Part shown: piece after piece, positions 16,055 through 25,775 of the stretch
How positions within the stretch are numbered: position 1 is the first letter of the stretch
How the letters are laid out: each line of letters starts with the position of its first letter
Origin: Streptomyces sp. CB01881
GTDB taxonomy: Bacteria; Actinomycetota; Actinomycetes; Streptomycetales; Streptomycetaceae
Direction of reading: 5' to 3'
Assembly (NCBI RefSeq): GCF_002953255.1
Contig: NZ_CP026498.1
Location: forward strand, 520,010 to 582,552
Length of the DNA: 62,543 nt
Notes under the pieces: model-generated
What the model was told of the DNA's origin: nothing
What the model saw: only the letters and a program-made list of their open reading frames with translations
Database searches by the model: none
Program-made: the position numbers and the translations under genes

Positions 16055-16591
16055 TCAGGCGCCGAGGCGCTCGACGGTCACCTTCGTGAGGACGACCTCC
16101 TCGACCGGGCGGTCGCCGCCGTCGGTGTCGCTCTTGGCGATCGCGTCCACCACGGCGGCGCCCTCGACGACCTCGCCGAAGATGGTGTGCTTGCCGTAGA
16201 GGTGCGGGGTCGCGCCGACCGTGATGAAGAACTGCGAGCCGTTGGTGCCCCGGCCCTGCCGCTTCCCGGCGTTGGCCATGGCCAGCAGGTAGGGCCGGTT
16301 GAAGTAGAGGTCCGGGTGGATCTCGTCGTCGAACTCGTATCCCGGGCCGCCGACACCCAGGCCGAGCGGGTCGCCGCCCTGGATCATGAAGCCGGCGATC
16401 ACCCGGTGGAAGACGGTGCCGTCGTAGAGCCGGTCGGTCGACGTCTGCCCGGTCTCCGGGTGCGTCCACTCGCGCTCGCCCTGGGCGAGCTCCACGAAGT
16501 TGCGGACGGTCTTGGGCGCGTGGTTCGGGAACAGCTTGACCTTGATCGTGCCGAGCGTCGTCTCCAGCGTCGCGATGAGGCTCTCTGCCAC
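16055..16591 (-). CDS. Cyclophilin-type peptidyl-prolyl cis-trans isomerase
   Basis: The 178-aa cytoplasmic protein begins at GTG 16591 behind GGAG. Family signatures are LFPNHAPKTVRNFVELA, YDGTVFHRVIAGFMIQGGDP (the active-site FHRVI.GFMIQGGDP block with catalytic Arg), NGSQFFITVGATPHLYGKHT and IFGEVVEG. It catalyses proline isomerisation during protein folding. Length and motif match the single-domain actinobacterial cyclophilin. It is monocistronic. Confidence 0.95.
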   Translation of the reverse strand: MAESLIATLETTLGTIKVKLFPNHAPKTVRNFVELAQGEREWTHPETGQTSTDRLYDGTVFHRVIAGFMIQGGDPLGLGVGGPGYEFDDEIHPDLYFNRPYLLAMANAGKRQGRGTNGSQFFITVGATPHLYGKHTIFGEVVEGAAVVDAIAKSDTDGGDRPVEEVVLTKVTVERLGA

Positions 16592-16746
16592 GTGGTGTCT
16601 CCATGCTTCGTCGGGCCGGGGGCCTCGCGCCGCGACCGCCCCCGCATTTCCGCGCATACAGTAGTCGACCGGTCGCGTCCGGAGACCGGCCCGGTGCACC
16701 GGTGCCCTCCCGGGGCGGCTCGTCGGCGCCACCCGGCCGGGGCCGG

Positions 16747-18867
16747 TCACCGGGCCGGGTGTCCCGCAGCGGGAACGCGTTCGAGGCCGGGCCTGCCCGC
16801 CACGGACCGGTGGCCGTCCTGCTGCCGGAACAGCCGGCCGGGCCACCACATCCACCGGCCCGCGTCCAGGGTCAGGGCTGTGACCAGCACCGAGCGGACG
16901 ACCACGGTGTCCAGCAGCACGCCGAACGCCACCGCGAACCCGAGCTCGGCCGCGAACACCAGCGGCAGCGAGGCCATCGCCGCGAAGGTGCCGGCCAGTA
17001 CCAGGCCCGCCGAGGTGATCACACCCCCGGTGGCGGACAGGCCGGTCAGCGCGCCGCGCCGGGTGCCGTGCAGCAGCGCCTCCTCGCGGACCCGGGTGAC
17101 CAGGAAGATGTTGTAGTCGATGCCCAGGGCGACCAGGAACACGAACGTCAGGAGCGGGAAGGAGGCCTCCGCGCCGGCGAAGTGGAACACGTGGTCGAAC
17201 ACCAGGCTGCTCACCCCGAGGGCCGCCCCGAAGGACAGCACCACCGTCGCCATCAGCAGCAGTGGTGCGACGACCGCCCGCAGTAGCAGCGCGAGGATCA
17301 GGAACACCACGACCAGCACGACGGGGATGATCACCCGGGAGTCGCGGGCGGCCGCGTCCTGGGTGTCGAGGACGACCGCCGCGTTGCCGCCGACCTGCGC
17401 GTCCGCGCCCCCGATCCGGTGGACCGCGGCCCTGGCCTGCCCGACGGTGCGCATCGCGGCCGTGCTGCCGGGGGCGTCCTTGAGCTCCCCCAGCATGACG
17501 GCCTCACCGTCCTTGACCATCGGCGTCGAGACCCCGGCGATTCCCGGGACACCGGACAGCGCGGCCCTCACCTGCTCCGCCGAGGCGGCCCTGGCCACCA
17601 CGACGACGGGGTCGCCCGAGCCGGCCGGGAAGTGCCTGGACTGGATCTCCTCGCCGACGACCGTCTGCGGCCTGCCGGTGAACTGGTCCGTGGCGGAGAG
17701 CCCGTCGGCCTTGAGCCCGAACACCCCGGCCGCCATGGCACCGAGGACGAGCGCGGTGCCGATCCACACGATCCGCGGCCGGCCGGAGACGGCGGTACCG
17801 ACCCTGGTCCAGACGCCCCCCTCGGCCGCCCCGGCCGAGCCGTACGACGGCCGCACCGGCCAGAAGACCCAGCGGTCGCAGATCACCAGCAGGGCCGGCA
17901 GCAGGGTGACCATGGCGAGCAGCCCCACCAGGATGCCCACGGCACAGGCCGGCCCGAGCCCCTTGGTGGAGTTGAGGGTGGCCAGCATCAGCAGCATCAG
18001 GCTGACCGCGACGGTCGCGGCGCTGGCGACGATCGCGGGGCCGGAACGGCGCAGCGCCTCCGCCATCGCCTCGTGCCGGTCCTCGTGCCGCCGCAGCTCC
18101 TCCCGGTACCGCGAGACGAGGAGCAGCGCGTAGTCGGTGGCGGCGCCGAACACCAGCACCGTCAGGATGAAGCCGGTCTGCTTGTTGACGGTGAGTCCGG
18201 CGTGCTTCGCCAGCAGGTAGATCACCGCCTCCGAGGTGACCAGGGCGCCGCCCGCGGTGAGCAGCGGCAGCAGTGGCAGCACCGGGCTGCGGTAGGTGAC
18301 CAGCAGGATCAGGACCACCACCACCGAGGTGATCACGGTCAGGCCGCCTCCCCCGCCGAAGGCCTTGATCGAGTCGGACGCCTGACCCGCCGGCCCGGTG
18401 ACGTGGAACCCCAGACCGTCGGCGTTCGCCTCGCCGACCCTGCTCATCGCGTCGACGGCCTTGCCGATCCCCTCCCAGCCCGTCCTGTCCTTCCGGATCC
18501 GGACCACGGTCTGGACGGCCTTGCCGTCCTGCGCCTCCACCGGTCCCTCCGGCTGCCCCACGACGTTCTCGATGCCCTTGAAGGCCTCGGCGTCGGCCCG
18601 GACCTTGGCCAGGTCGGCAGGGGTGAGGCCCTCGGGCCGGTCGTAGACCACGATCGCGGGGAGGGCGTCGGCGAGCCCGAAGCCCTCGGCCCGTTCGACG
18701 ACCCCGGTCGACTCCGCGTTCCCGGGCAGCCAGGCCGAGTTGTCGTTCTCCTCGACGTCACCGAGCCGGCCGGCCAGCAGGACGGCCGGGACCAGCAGGA
18801 CCGCCCAGAGGGCCAGGGCGACCCACTTCGCCACCCTGCCGCAGGGCAGGGCCGCTGTCTTCCGCAT
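16747..18867 (-). CDS. MMPL-family RND transporter
   Basis: The 706-aa protein begins at ATG 18867 (MRKTAALPCGRVAKWVALALW). It has the twelve-helix, two-repeat arrangement of MMPL proteins: helix 1, a periplasmic loop (DVEENDNSAWLPGNAESTGV), helices 2-6 with FGAATDYALLLVSRYREEL, then a second loop and helices 7-12 with FLVALGIDYNIFLVTRVREE. The two GxxxDY motifs carry the proton-relay Asp-Tyr pairs. It probably exports a lipid or hydrophobic metabolite. It is divergent from a secreted hydrolase with a 266-base gap; no adjacent regulator is seen. Confidence 0.92.
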   Translation of the reverse strand: MRKTAALPCGRVAKWVALALWAVLLVPAVLLAGRLGDVEENDNSAWLPGNAESTGVVERAEGFGLADALPAIVVYDRPEGLTPADLAKVRADAEAFKGIENVVGQPEGPVEAQDGKAVQTVVRIRKDRTGWEGIGKAVDAMSRVGEANADGLGFHVTGPAGQASDSIKAFGGGGGLTVITSVVVVLILLVTYRSPVLPLLPLLTAGGALVTSEAVIYLLAKHAGLTVNKQTGFILTVLVFGAATDYALLLVSRYREELRRHEDRHEAMAEALRRSGPAIVASAATVAVSLMLLMLATLNSTKGLGPACAVGILVGLLAMVTLLPALLVICDRWVFWPVRPSYGSAGAAEGGVWTRVGTAVSGRPRIVWIGTALVLGAMAAGVFGLKADGLSATDQFTGRPQTVVGEEIQSRHFPAGSGDPVVVVARAASAEQVRAALSGVPGIAGVSTPMVKDGEAVMLGELKDAPGSTAAMRTVGQARAAVHRIGGADAQVGGNAAVVLDTQDAAARDSRVIIPVVLVVVFLILALLLRAVVAPLLLMATVVLSFGAALGVSSLVFDHVFHFAGAEASFPLLTFVFLVALGIDYNIFLVTRVREEALLHGTRRGALTGLSATGGVITSAGLVLAGTFAAMASLPLVFAAELGFAVAFGVLLDTVVVRSVLVTALTLDAGRWMWWPGRLFRQQDGHRSVAGRPGLERVPAAGHPAR

Positions 18868-19133
18868 CACGTGCACTCCTTGGCGTTCAGTCGACGTTCC
18901 GGCGGGTGCGTTCCGAAAGGAGAGGAAGCAGGCGCCCGGAGTGTGACATCCGGTCGGGAGATGTGATCCACCTCTCATCAGCGGCCCGCGACGCACCGTC
19001 AGCAGGGCGGGCGCGGCGAGGCCCACCGGGCCGCGGCCGGGGCCCACCGGGTGCCTGCACACCATGCGGGGTGTCCCTGGCACCACCCCCAAGACGGGTG
19101 CGCGCCCTATCGATCACGCGGTTCCGGGTCGAC

Positions 19134-20705
19134 ATGATCAACGACGTGACCACGAATGCGACCCTCACCGCCCCGCCCGCCCGCGCCCGCCGACGCCGGA
19201 CGCCCCTCGCCGCCCTGGCGGCCGTGCTGCTCGCCGCCGTCGCCCTGCCCGCCACCGCCGGGGCCGCCGGCGCCTCGGCCGCGCCCGCAGTCCCCGCCCG
19301 CTACGCCCAGCAGCACCTCGCCTGGCAGCCCTGCACCGAGGAGCCCTCGCTGGAGTGCGCCACCATGGCCGTCCCGCGCGACTGGCACCACCCGGCGGAC
19401 GGCCCGGACGTCACCGTCGCGGTCTCCCGGCACCGCGTGGCCGACCCCGCCCAGCGGCGCGGCACGCTGCTGATGGCCGCCGGCGGCCCCGGCGGCACGG
19501 GCCTGCTGCGCCCGGCCGGTTTCGTCCACGACGCCCCGGCCCTCGGCGCCGCGTACGACGTGGTGGGCTTCGACCAGCGCGGGGTGGGCCACAGCACCCG
19601 GGCCGCCTGCCAGACCCCGGAGGAGTTCCAGGCCTTCTTCGCCGGGGACTTCCGCGACGACTCCCCCGCAGCCCGGGAGCGCGTCATCGCCAACTCCCGC
19701 AAGCTCGCGGCCGACTGCGAGGAACGCAGCGGCGGCCTGCTGCCCTACCTGACCACCGAGCAGACCGCCCGCGACCTCGACCTCTTCCGCGCCCTGCTCG
19801 GCGAGCGGCGGATCACCTACTACGGGCCGTCCTACGCCACCATGATCGGGGCGTACTACGCGACGCTCTTCCCCAACCGGGTCGAGCGGATGGTGCTGGA
19901 CAGCAACATCGGCTTCGACGGCAGCTGGGAGCAGTTCCAGCTCGGCCAGCCGATGAGCTTCCAGCGCCGCTTCGAGGAGGACTTCCTGCCCTGGCTGGCG
20001 GCGCGCGACAGCACCTACCACTACGGCTCCACGCCTGCCGAGGTCAAGGCCCGCTGGGAGCAGCGGCGCGGCGCCCTGCACGACGCCCCGCTCGTCGACG
20101 GCACGCTCACCATCGGCCCCAACCAGCTGGACAACGGCTCCATCCAGGGCATCTACCGCATGAACAACGGCTTCTCACTGCTGGCCACCGCGCTGACCGC
20201 CCTGGAGGACTGGCCCGGCGCCGACCCGGCCGCCCGGACGACGGCACGACGGGTCTTCGGCGACTACCTCAGCCCGGAGTTCCTCGCCGAGTACTTCTCG
20301 GTGACCTGCAGCGACACCCCGTGGACCCGTGACCTCTCGGTCTGGACGGCCCGGGGTGCCGAGAACACCGCCCGCTGGCCGCTGGTGGGCGCCCGGACGC
20401 TGGCCTTCTCCGCCGTCTGCGCGGCCTGGCCGGCCCCGGCCGCGCCGAAGGTCCGGGTCACCGGCGCCGGGCTGCCGTCCGTCCTGATGCTCAACTCGGT
20501 GCACGACCCGGCCACGTACTACGAGGCCGCCCTCTCCGCCCACCGCGCGCTGCGCGGCTCCCGCCTGGTGACGGTCACCGGCAACGGTGACCACGGCCAG
20601 TACCCCGGCCCGAACACCTGCGTCCGCGAGGTCGTCGAGTCCTACCTGCTGGCCGGCCGGACACCCGCACGCGACCTCACCTTCCCCTCCCCGCAGGCGG
20701 GTTGA
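19134..20705 (+). CDS. Secreted tripeptidyl-aminopeptidase-like alpha/beta hydrolase (S33)
   Basis: A 523-aa pre-protein has an Arg-rich n-region (ARARRRRTPLAALAAVLLAA) and a signal peptide ending near PATAGAAGASA. The alpha/beta-hydrolase core carries MAAGGPGGTGLL (oxyanion loop), YYGPSYATMIGAYYA with nucleophile Ser233, HDPATYYEAA with the Asp and GNGDHGQY with the His, plus a TAP-like C-terminal domain. This matches Streptomyces Tap/Slp proteins that trim N-terminal tripeptides from exported proteins. ATG 19134 or GTG 19146 could be the start; neither has a strong ribosome-binding site. Confidence 0.88.
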   Translation: MINDVTTNATLTAPPARARRRRTPLAALAAVLLAAVALPATAGAAGASAAPAVPARYAQQHLAWQPCTEEPSLECATMAVPRDWHHPADGPDVTVAVSRHRVADPAQRRGTLLMAAGGPGGTGLLRPAGFVHDAPALGAAYDVVGFDQRGVGHSTRAACQTPEEFQAFFAGDFRDDSPAARERVIANSRKLAADCEERSGGLLPYLTTEQTARDLDLFRALLGERRITYYGPSYATMIGAYYATLFPNRVERMVLDSNIGFDGSWEQFQLGQPMSFQRRFEEDFLPWLAARDSTYHYGSTPAEVKARWEQRRGALHDAPLVDGTLTIGPNQLDNGSIQGIYRMNNGFSLLATALTALEDWPGADPAARTTARRVFGDYLSPEFLAEYFSVTCSDTPWTRDLSVWTARGAENTARWPLVGARTLAFSAVCAAWPAPAAPKVRVTGAGLPSVLMLNSVHDPATYYEAALSAHRALRGSRLVTVTGNGDHGQYPGPNTCVREVVESYLLAGRTPARDLTFPSPQAG

Positions 20706-20773
20706 CCGGGCGCTCGCCTCTCGGCCGCGGGTGAGCACGGCCGGATCCCCGATACCACCGCCCGCGGACGCGG

Positions 20774-20803
20774 CGTGGCCGCCGGACGGATCCGGCGGCC
20801 ACG
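20774..20803. terminator. Stem-loop between convergent genes
   Basis: CGTGGCCGCCGGA and TCCGGCGGCCACG form a perfect 13-base-pair stem with a CGGA loop, between the S33 hydrolase and the convergent secreted protein gene. Confidence 0.88.
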
Positions 20804-20838
20804 GGGCGGGGCGGGGCGAAGGGGTGGGTGTCAGCTAC

Positions 20839-21204
20839 TCAGGGGCGGTCGAGGGTGATGGAGTTGACCGGGGTGAGGTCGGCCCAGACGCCGTTCTGGG
20901 CCGGCATGTCGTAGTTGCAGTTGGTGCCGTTGTAGCCGAGGCACAGGTGGGCGTGGGCGCCGCCGGACTGGTTGTTGAGGACCCAGTGCCAGCCGGTCTT
21001 GTTCTGCAGGTTGTGGGCGCCGTAGCTCCAGAAGACGTCGGTCGGCGGGGTGGAGGTGGGCGCGCCCTCGCCGTAGACGCAGACCGCCCCGTACGGGCAG
21101 CCGTCCCACGAGCCGTCGGCGGCCTGGGCCCCGGTGGCGCCCAGGGCGGTCACGGCGGCGGTCGCGAGGGCGAGCGCGGCGGCGGCGTGGATGATCTTGC
21201 GCAT
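20839..21204 (-). CDS. Small secreted cysteine-containing protein (121 aa)
   Basis: The signal peptide MRKIIHAAAALALATAAVTA ends with GAQAA near residue 29. The mature protein begins DGSWDGCPYGAVCVYGEG and contains four cysteines, many Trp/Tyr/Asn and a WVLNNQSGG turn. The CPYGAVCVYGE start resembles the peptidase-inhibitor I36 or crystallin-like secreted proteins of Streptomyces, but I would not assign an activity. The gene lies between a terminator and a 244-base promoter region. Confidence 0.78.
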   Translation of the reverse strand: MRKIIHAAAALALATAAVTALGATGAQAADGSWDGCPYGAVCVYGEGAPTSTPPTDVFWSYGAHNLQNKTGWHWVLNNQSGGAHAHLCLGYNGTNCNYDMPAQNGVWADLTPVNSITLDRP

Positions 21205-21448
21205 GGGTGGATCTCCCTCTGGTGTGGCTGATGTGGCTGCTCTGGCCAGTGATCAGCAGCGTAGGAGGGGTGCGGCGGCAGCGGTCCCTGACGGATGACA
21301 GGGTGACGTCCACGGGCCCGGCCGCGCGGCGTCGGGCCCGGCGGCCGGGCAGGCAGGCGGCCGACGGAGGCGGCAACGTCGGACTTCGGGCCTCGGACAG
21401 CAGCGGCGCCGGACAGCGGCGTCGGGCCCGGCCACCGGACGGCGGCGG

Positions 21449-22327
21449 TCACACGGGAACGTTCCCCGCCTCCGCGGCACCGAGGTCCTGCCGGCCGAGG
21501 ACGCGCAGCAGTTCCAGCCGCTCCGCCGTCTCCGAACCCGGGTCGGCGGTGTACACCAGCAGCAGCTGGTCCCGCCCGCCGGTGGCCAGCACCTCGCAGT
21601 CGAGGTCGAGCCGGCCGACCACCGGGTGCAGGACCGTCTTGCGGCTGCTGCGCCGCACGGCGACCTCGTGCTGCTCCCAGTAGGCGGCGAACTCCTCGCC
21701 GGTGGCCCGCAGCCGCTTCAGCAGGGCGGCGAGGTGCGGGTCGCCGGGCCGGGCGGCGTGGGCCGCGCGGAGGTGGGCGACGTGGGCGCGGGCGAGGGCG
21801 TCGTGCTCCTCGGGCGGGAAGAGGGCGCGGGCGGCGGGGTCGGCGAACCAGCGGACCGTCACATTGCGCAGGTGAGACGCCCGGTCGGCCACGTCGCCGA
21901 GGAGCGCGGCGGCCATCGGGTTCTGGACGAGGACGTCGCCGACGTCCGAGACGACCTGGGCCGGGGTGTCGTGCAGGCGGTCCAGGATCAGCAGCAGGCC
22001 CGGGCGGATGTGGCTCAACGGGCTGTGGCGGCGCGGGGGTTCGTGGCCCGCGAGGTGAAAGAGGTGGTCGCGCTCGTCGTCGGTCAGGCGCAGCGCACGG
22101 GCGAGGGCGGCGGCCAGTTGCGGCGAGGGCTGCGGACCGCGCCCCTGCTCCAGCCTGGCGTAGTAGTCGACCGAGAGCCCGGCCAGTTGGGCGACCTCCT
22201 CTCGGCGCAGGCCCGGCGTGCGGCGCCTGGCGCCGGGCGGCAGGCCGACGTCGGCAGGGGTGAGGCGCGCACGGCGGCGGGTGAGGAAGTCGGCGAGGGC
22301 CGGTCGGTCGATCACGCGTTCCAGCAT
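21449..22327 (-). CDS. XRE-family regulator with MmyB-type ligand-binding domain
   Basis: Residues 10-85 are an XRE helix-turn-helix preceded by FLTRRRARLTPADVGLPPGA, then TPGLRREEVAQLAGLSVDYY and ARLEQGRGPQPS. This is the fixed opening of MmyB-like regulators, whose C-terminal domain (HIRPGLLLILDRLHDTPAQV, VRWFADPAARALFP) binds a fatty-acid-like ligand. Such regulators are typically divergent from an SDR gene that they control, and here the NAD-dependent epimerase gene starts 143 bases away. The start at 22327 is a non-ATG codon. An inverted repeat lies in the shared promoter. Confidence 0.92.
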   Translation of the reverse strand: MLERVIDRPALADFLTRRRARLTPADVGLPPGARRRTPGLRREEVAQLAGLSVDYYARLEQGRGPQPSPQLAAALARALRLTDDERDHLFHLAGHEPPRRHSPLSHIRPGLLLILDRLHDTPAQVVSDVGDVLVQNPMAAALLGDVADRASHLRNVTVRWFADPAARALFPPEEHDALARAHVAHLRAAHAARPGDPHLAALLKRLRATGEEFAAYWEQHEVAVRRSSRKTVLHPVVGRLDLDCEVLATGGRDQLLLVYTADPGSETAERLELLRVLGRQDLGAAEAGNVPV

Positions 22328-22349
22328 GGCGCACCGGCTGCCTTCTCAG

Positions 22350-22370
22350 CCAGGGACTGCCGATCCCTGG
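22350..22370. promoter_or_regulatory. Candidate operator for the MmyB-type regulator
   Basis: CCAGGGA-N7-TCCCTGG is a perfect 7-base inverted repeat about 22 bases upstream of the regulator start and 100 bases upstream of the divergent epimerase start. Confidence 0.6.
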
Positions 22371-22469
22371 TTGAGGAGGTCTCTCCCGCCGCCGCGACGA
22401 CCCCGGCAGAGTCGGTCCCGGCAGCCGGAGCGACCGGCCGCCGGACGGACGGGCGACGGGGAGTCGACG

Positions 22470-23324
22470 ATGACGGTTTTTCTGGTGACCGGGGCGACGG
22501 GGCAGGTCGGGCGCAGGTTCGTGCCGCGGCTGGCGCAGTGGGCCGGTGCGGACTCGGTCCGGGTGCTGGTGCGGGACGAGGCGCGGGCAGCTTCGCTGGC
22601 CGCGCTCGGCGTGCGGGTGGTGGTCGGCGACCTGCGGGAGCGGGCGGACCGGGCCCGGGCGCTGGCCGGCGCGGAGGTGGTGGTCAACGTGGCCGCGGCG
22701 CTGCGCGGGGTGACGGACGAGGAGGCGTTCGCGGTGAACCGGGACGCGGCAGTGGAGCTGGGCCGGGAGGCGGCCGGGGCCGGTGTGCGCCGGTTCGTGC
22801 ACACCAGCACCAATCTGGTCTACGGACGCGGGCTGGGCCGCCCCGCGGTGGAGGCCGACCGGCCGAACCCGGACGCCGCGTGGGGCGCCTACGCCGCGTC
22901 GAAGGCCGAGGCGGAGGCGGGGCTGCGGGAGCTGGGCGACCGGCTGCCGCTGGTCGTCGCCCGGCTGGCGTTCGTCTACGGCGAGGGCGACCCGCACCTG
23001 GCGGACTCGCTGCACTGGGCCGGCCGGTGGCCCTCGCACCAGCGGCTGCCCGTGGTCCATCACGCGGACGTGGCGCAGGCGCTGTGGCGCGCGGCGGTCA
23101 CGCCCGGCGTGGAGGGCCGGACGTACAACGTCGGCGACGACGCGCCGGTGACCGCCTGGGACCTGCACGAGATCAACGGCGCGCCGCAGCCGGCGGGCGC
23201 GGGCGGGCACGACCCGGCCGACCCGTGGGAGGGACAGGTCTCGACCGCGGCGATCCGCCGGGAGCTGGGCTGGCGCCCGCTCTACCCGTCGGTGTGGACG
23301 GCCCGCGACGCCGGCGCGCTGTAG
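22470..23324 (+). CDS. NAD-dependent epimerase/dehydratase (extended SDR)
   Basis: This 284-aa protein opens MTVFLVTGATGQVGRRF (GxxGxxG), with VVVGDLRERADRARALAGAE as the acidic NAD-sugar-type segment, VHTSTNLVYG, and AYAASKAEAEAGLREL bearing the YxxxK catalytic pair. The C-terminal GRTYNVGDDAPVTAW is characteristic of sugar-nucleotide epimerase-like SDRs. The substrate is not predictable. It is divergent from and probably regulated by the MmyB-type protein. Confidence 0.9.
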   Translation: MTVFLVTGATGQVGRRFVPRLAQWAGADSVRVLVRDEARAASLAALGVRVVVGDLRERADRARALAGAEVVVNVAAALRGVTDEEAFAVNRDAAVELGREAAGAGVRRFVHTSTNLVYGRGLGRPAVEADRPNPDAAWGAYAASKAEAEAGLRELGDRLPLVVARLAFVYGEGDPHLADSLHWAGRWPSHQRLPVVHHADVAQALWRAAVTPGVEGRTYNVGDDAPVTAWDLHEINGAPQPAGAGGHDPADPWEGQVSTAAIRRELGWRPLYPSVWTARDAGAL

Positions 23325-23468
23325 GCGGCGCCCCGGGTCCCGCCCGTCCTGCCTGTCCTGCCTGTCCCGCCCGCCATCCCGCCCGACGCCCGGCGCCCGC
23401 CGCCCGGCCTGCCGCCCGCCGCGCGCATGTCGAACCGCGTGCGGCAGACGGCACCGCGCCGACACCGC

Positions 23469-23508
23469 GCCGGGGGCGGGCTCCGCGCGAGCGGAACCCG
23501 CCCCCGGC
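23469..23508. terminator. Terminator of the EF-G-like gene
   Basis: GCCGGGGGCGGG and CCCGCCCCCGGC pair in a long stem interrupted by one mismatch, with an inner TCCGC/GCGGA pair and a GCGA loop, ten bases beyond the stop of the leftward EF-G-like gene. Confidence 0.88.
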
Positions 23509-23517
23509 CGTCGGTCG

Positions 23518-25635
23518 CTACCGCGGTGCCGGGGCGTAGCCGGCGGGCCGGGTGGTGAAGGTGCCCCGGCCCTGGGTACGGCTTCGCAACCTGGTCGCGT
23601 AGCCGAAGAGTTCGGCCAGCGGCACGGTCGCCGACACCACCGCGGTGCCGGCCCTCGGCGCCGAGCCCTGAACCCTGCCGCGGCGGGCGGCGAGGTCGCC
23701 GAGCACGCCGCCCACCGCGTCCTCGGGCACGCTCACCGTCACCTCGGCGACGGGCTCCAGGAGCAGCGGGCCGCACTTGCGCAGCGCCTCGCGCAGGGCG
23801 AGCCGCCCGGCGGTACGGAACGCCAGGTCCGAGGAGTCCTTGGGGTGGGTGGCCCCGTCGGTCAGCGTGACGAGCACGCCGGTGACGGGGTGGCCGGCCA
23901 GCGGGCCCTCGGCGAGCGCGTCCCGGCAGCCGGCCTCGACCGCCTGGACGAACTCCTTCGGCACCCGCCCGCCGGTGACGGTGGAACGGAACTCGAAGCC
24001 CTCGGCCACGTCACCGTCCAGCGGCGCCACGTCGAGCACGAGGTGGGCGAACTGGCCGGCGCCGCCCTCCTGTTTGACGTGCCGGTACACCAGGCCGCGA
24101 ACACCGTCGGCGATGGTCTCCCGGTAGGCGACCTGCGGCCGCCCGACGGCGACCTCCAGCCCGTGGGCCCGGCGGATCTTCTCCACCGCGACCTCCAGGT
24201 GCAGTTCACCCATGCCGGACAGCACCCGCTGGCCGGTCTCCGGGTCGGTGCGGACCACCAGCGACGGGTCCTCCTCGGCGAGCCGGGCCAGCGCCGTGGC
24301 GAGCCGGTCGGTGTCGGTGGCGCGCCGGGCCTCGACCGCGACGGTGACGACCGGGTCGGCCGCGACGGTCGGCTCCAGGACCACCGGCGCGGAGGGCGCG
24401 CAGAGCGTGGCGCCCGCCCGGGCCGCCTTGGCGCCGACCACCGCGACGATGTCCCCGGCCACCGCCGAACCGGTCTCCGCGTGCCGGTCGGCCTGCACCC
24501 GGAGGATCCGGGCGATCCGCTCGGTGCGTCCCGTGCCGGCGTCCAGCACCGTGTCCCCCTTCCGCAGTGTTCCGGAGTAGACGCGCAGATAGGTGAGCCG
24601 GCCGGTGGCGGTGGCGTTCACCTTGAAGACCAGCGCCGCGAACGGCCCGGCCGGGTCGGCGGCCCGCTCGACCTCCGCACCGCCGGCCGCGCCGCGCACG
24701 GCGGGTACGTCCAGCGGCGAGGGCAGGTACGCCACCACGGCCTCCAGCAGCGGTTCGATGCCCCGGTTGCGGTAGGCCGAGCCGCAGAGCACGACCACGG
24801 CCTCGCCGGTACGGGTGAGGTCGCGCAGGGCGGCGGCCAGCGTGCCGGGGGTCAGCGACCCGCGGTCGCAGTACTCCTCCAGCGCGCCGGGATGGAGTGC
24901 GGCCACCGCCTCCTCCAGCACCCGGCGACGCCGCTCGGCCTCCTCCCGCAGCTCCTCGGGCACCGCGCCCTCCTGGTACGCGTCCGGGCCGGGCCGGTCC
25001 GCCCAGGTCAGGGCGCGCATCGTCAGCAGGTCGACCACACCGGTGAAGCCGTCCTCCCGCCCGATCGGCAACTGGACGGCCAGCGGGGCCGGGTGCAGCC
25101 GTTCGCGGATGGAGGCGACCGCCGCGTCCAGGTCGGCGCCCGCGCGGTCGAGCTTGTTGACGAAGGCGATCCGCGGCACACCGTGCCGGTCGGCCTGCCG
25201 CCAGACCGACTCGCTCTGCGGCTCGACGCCCGCGACGGCGTCGAACACCGCCACCGCCCCGTCGAGCACCCGCAGCGAGCGCTCGACCTCGTCGGCGAAG
25301 TCGATGTGGCCCGGGGTGTCGATCAGGTTGATCCGGTGGCCGTCCCACGCGCAGCTGACGGCCGCGGCGAAGATGGTGATGCCGCGGTCCCGCTCCTGCG
25401 GGTCGAAGTCGGTGACGGTGGTGCCGTCGTGGACCTCGCCGCGCTTGTGGGTCTCGCCGGTCAGGAAGAGGATCCGCTCGGTGACGGTGGTCTTGCCCGC
25501 GTCCACGTGGGCGAGGATGCCGAGGTTGCGGACCGTGGCGGTGGTCTGCACGGCGGTGCTCTGCACGGCGGTGCTCTGGGCGGCCGTGGTCTGGGCAGTG
25601 CTGGTCTGGACGGTGGTGGCGAGGTCGGTGCGCAT
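23518..25635 (-). CDS. Second-type elongation factor G paralog
   Basis: All five EF-G domains are present in 705 aa. GTPase motifs are AHVDAGKTT (G1), DRGIT (switch I), DTPGHIDF (G3) and NKLD (G4). Domain IV contains [14 protein letters not shown], and the C-terminal domain has [20 protein letters not shown]. It stands alone rather than beside rpsL, rpsG and tuf, so it is a paralog and not the housekeeping copy. Residues 8-34 are a low-complexity Thr/Gln/Ala run ([20 protein letters not shown]) encoded by near-identical 15-18-base repeats, not usual for EF-G. Upstream lie a likely leader peptide and two stem-loops. Roles known for such paralogs include recycling, fusidic acid tolerance or ribosome protection. 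I cannot choose among them. Confidence 0.9.
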   Translation of the reverse strand: MRTDLATTVQTSTAQTTAAQSTAVQSTAVQTTATVRNLGILAHVDAGKTTVTERILFLTGETHKRGEVHDGTTVTDFDPQERDRGITIFAAAVSCAWDGHRINLIDTPGHIDFADEVERSLRVLDGAVAVFDAVAGVEPQSESVWRQADRHGVPRIAFVNKLDRAGADLDAAVASIRERLHPAPLAVQLPIGREDGFTGVVDLLTMRALTWADRPGPDAYQEGAVPEELREEAERRRRVLEEAVAALHPGALEEYCDRGSLTPGTLAAALRDLTRTGEAVVVLCGSAYRNRGIEPLLEAVVAYLPSPLDVPAVRGAAGGAEVERAADPAGPFAALVFKVNATATGRLTYLRVYSGTLRKGDTVLDAGTGRTERIARILRVQADRHAETGSAVAGDIVAVVGAKAARAGATLCAPSAPVVLEPTVAADPVVTVAVEARRATDTDRLATALARLAEEDPSLVVRTDPETGQRVLSGMGELHLEVAVEKIRRAHGLEVAVGRPQVAYRETIADGVRGLVYRHVKQEGGAGQFAHLVLDVAPLDGDVAEGFEFRSTVTGGRVPKEFVQAVEAGCRDALAEGPLAGHPVTGVLVTLTDGATHPKDSSDLAFRTAGRLALREALRKCGPLLLEPVAEVTVSVPEDAVGGVLGDLAARRGRVQGSAPRAGTAVVSATVPLAELFGYATRLRSRTQGRGTFTTRPAGYAPAPR

Positions 25636-25654
25636 GGCCCGGTGCCTTTCGGGG

Positions 25655-25693
25655 TGTTCCGGAAAAGGGCGGCGCGATTGCGGCGACGGAACA
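25655..25693 (-). promoter_or_regulatory. Inverted repeat in the EF-G-like mRNA leader
   Basis: TGTTCCG at 25655-25661 pairs with CGGAACA at 25687-25693, 20 to 58 bases upstream of the EF-G-like start. A second perfect stem, GCCCAG-GTCAA-CTGGGC (25743-25759), lies between it and the leader-peptide stop. The two stems and the leader peptide together resemble an attenuator, but no alternative pairing was modelled. Confidence 0.45.
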
Positions 25694-25775
25694 GCCTCGG
25701 CATGGGTCCGGAGAACACACGGCCGGCCGAATCCGCTCCCGTGCCCAGGTCAACTGGGCCAGGAGGGCGGGTGTT

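Noticed and set aside
25461..25718. Second upstream frame overlapping the EF-G start
   Set aside because: It starts without a ribosome-binding site and becomes low-complexity Pro/Arg after the EF-G start; the 38-aa frame upstream is better supported.
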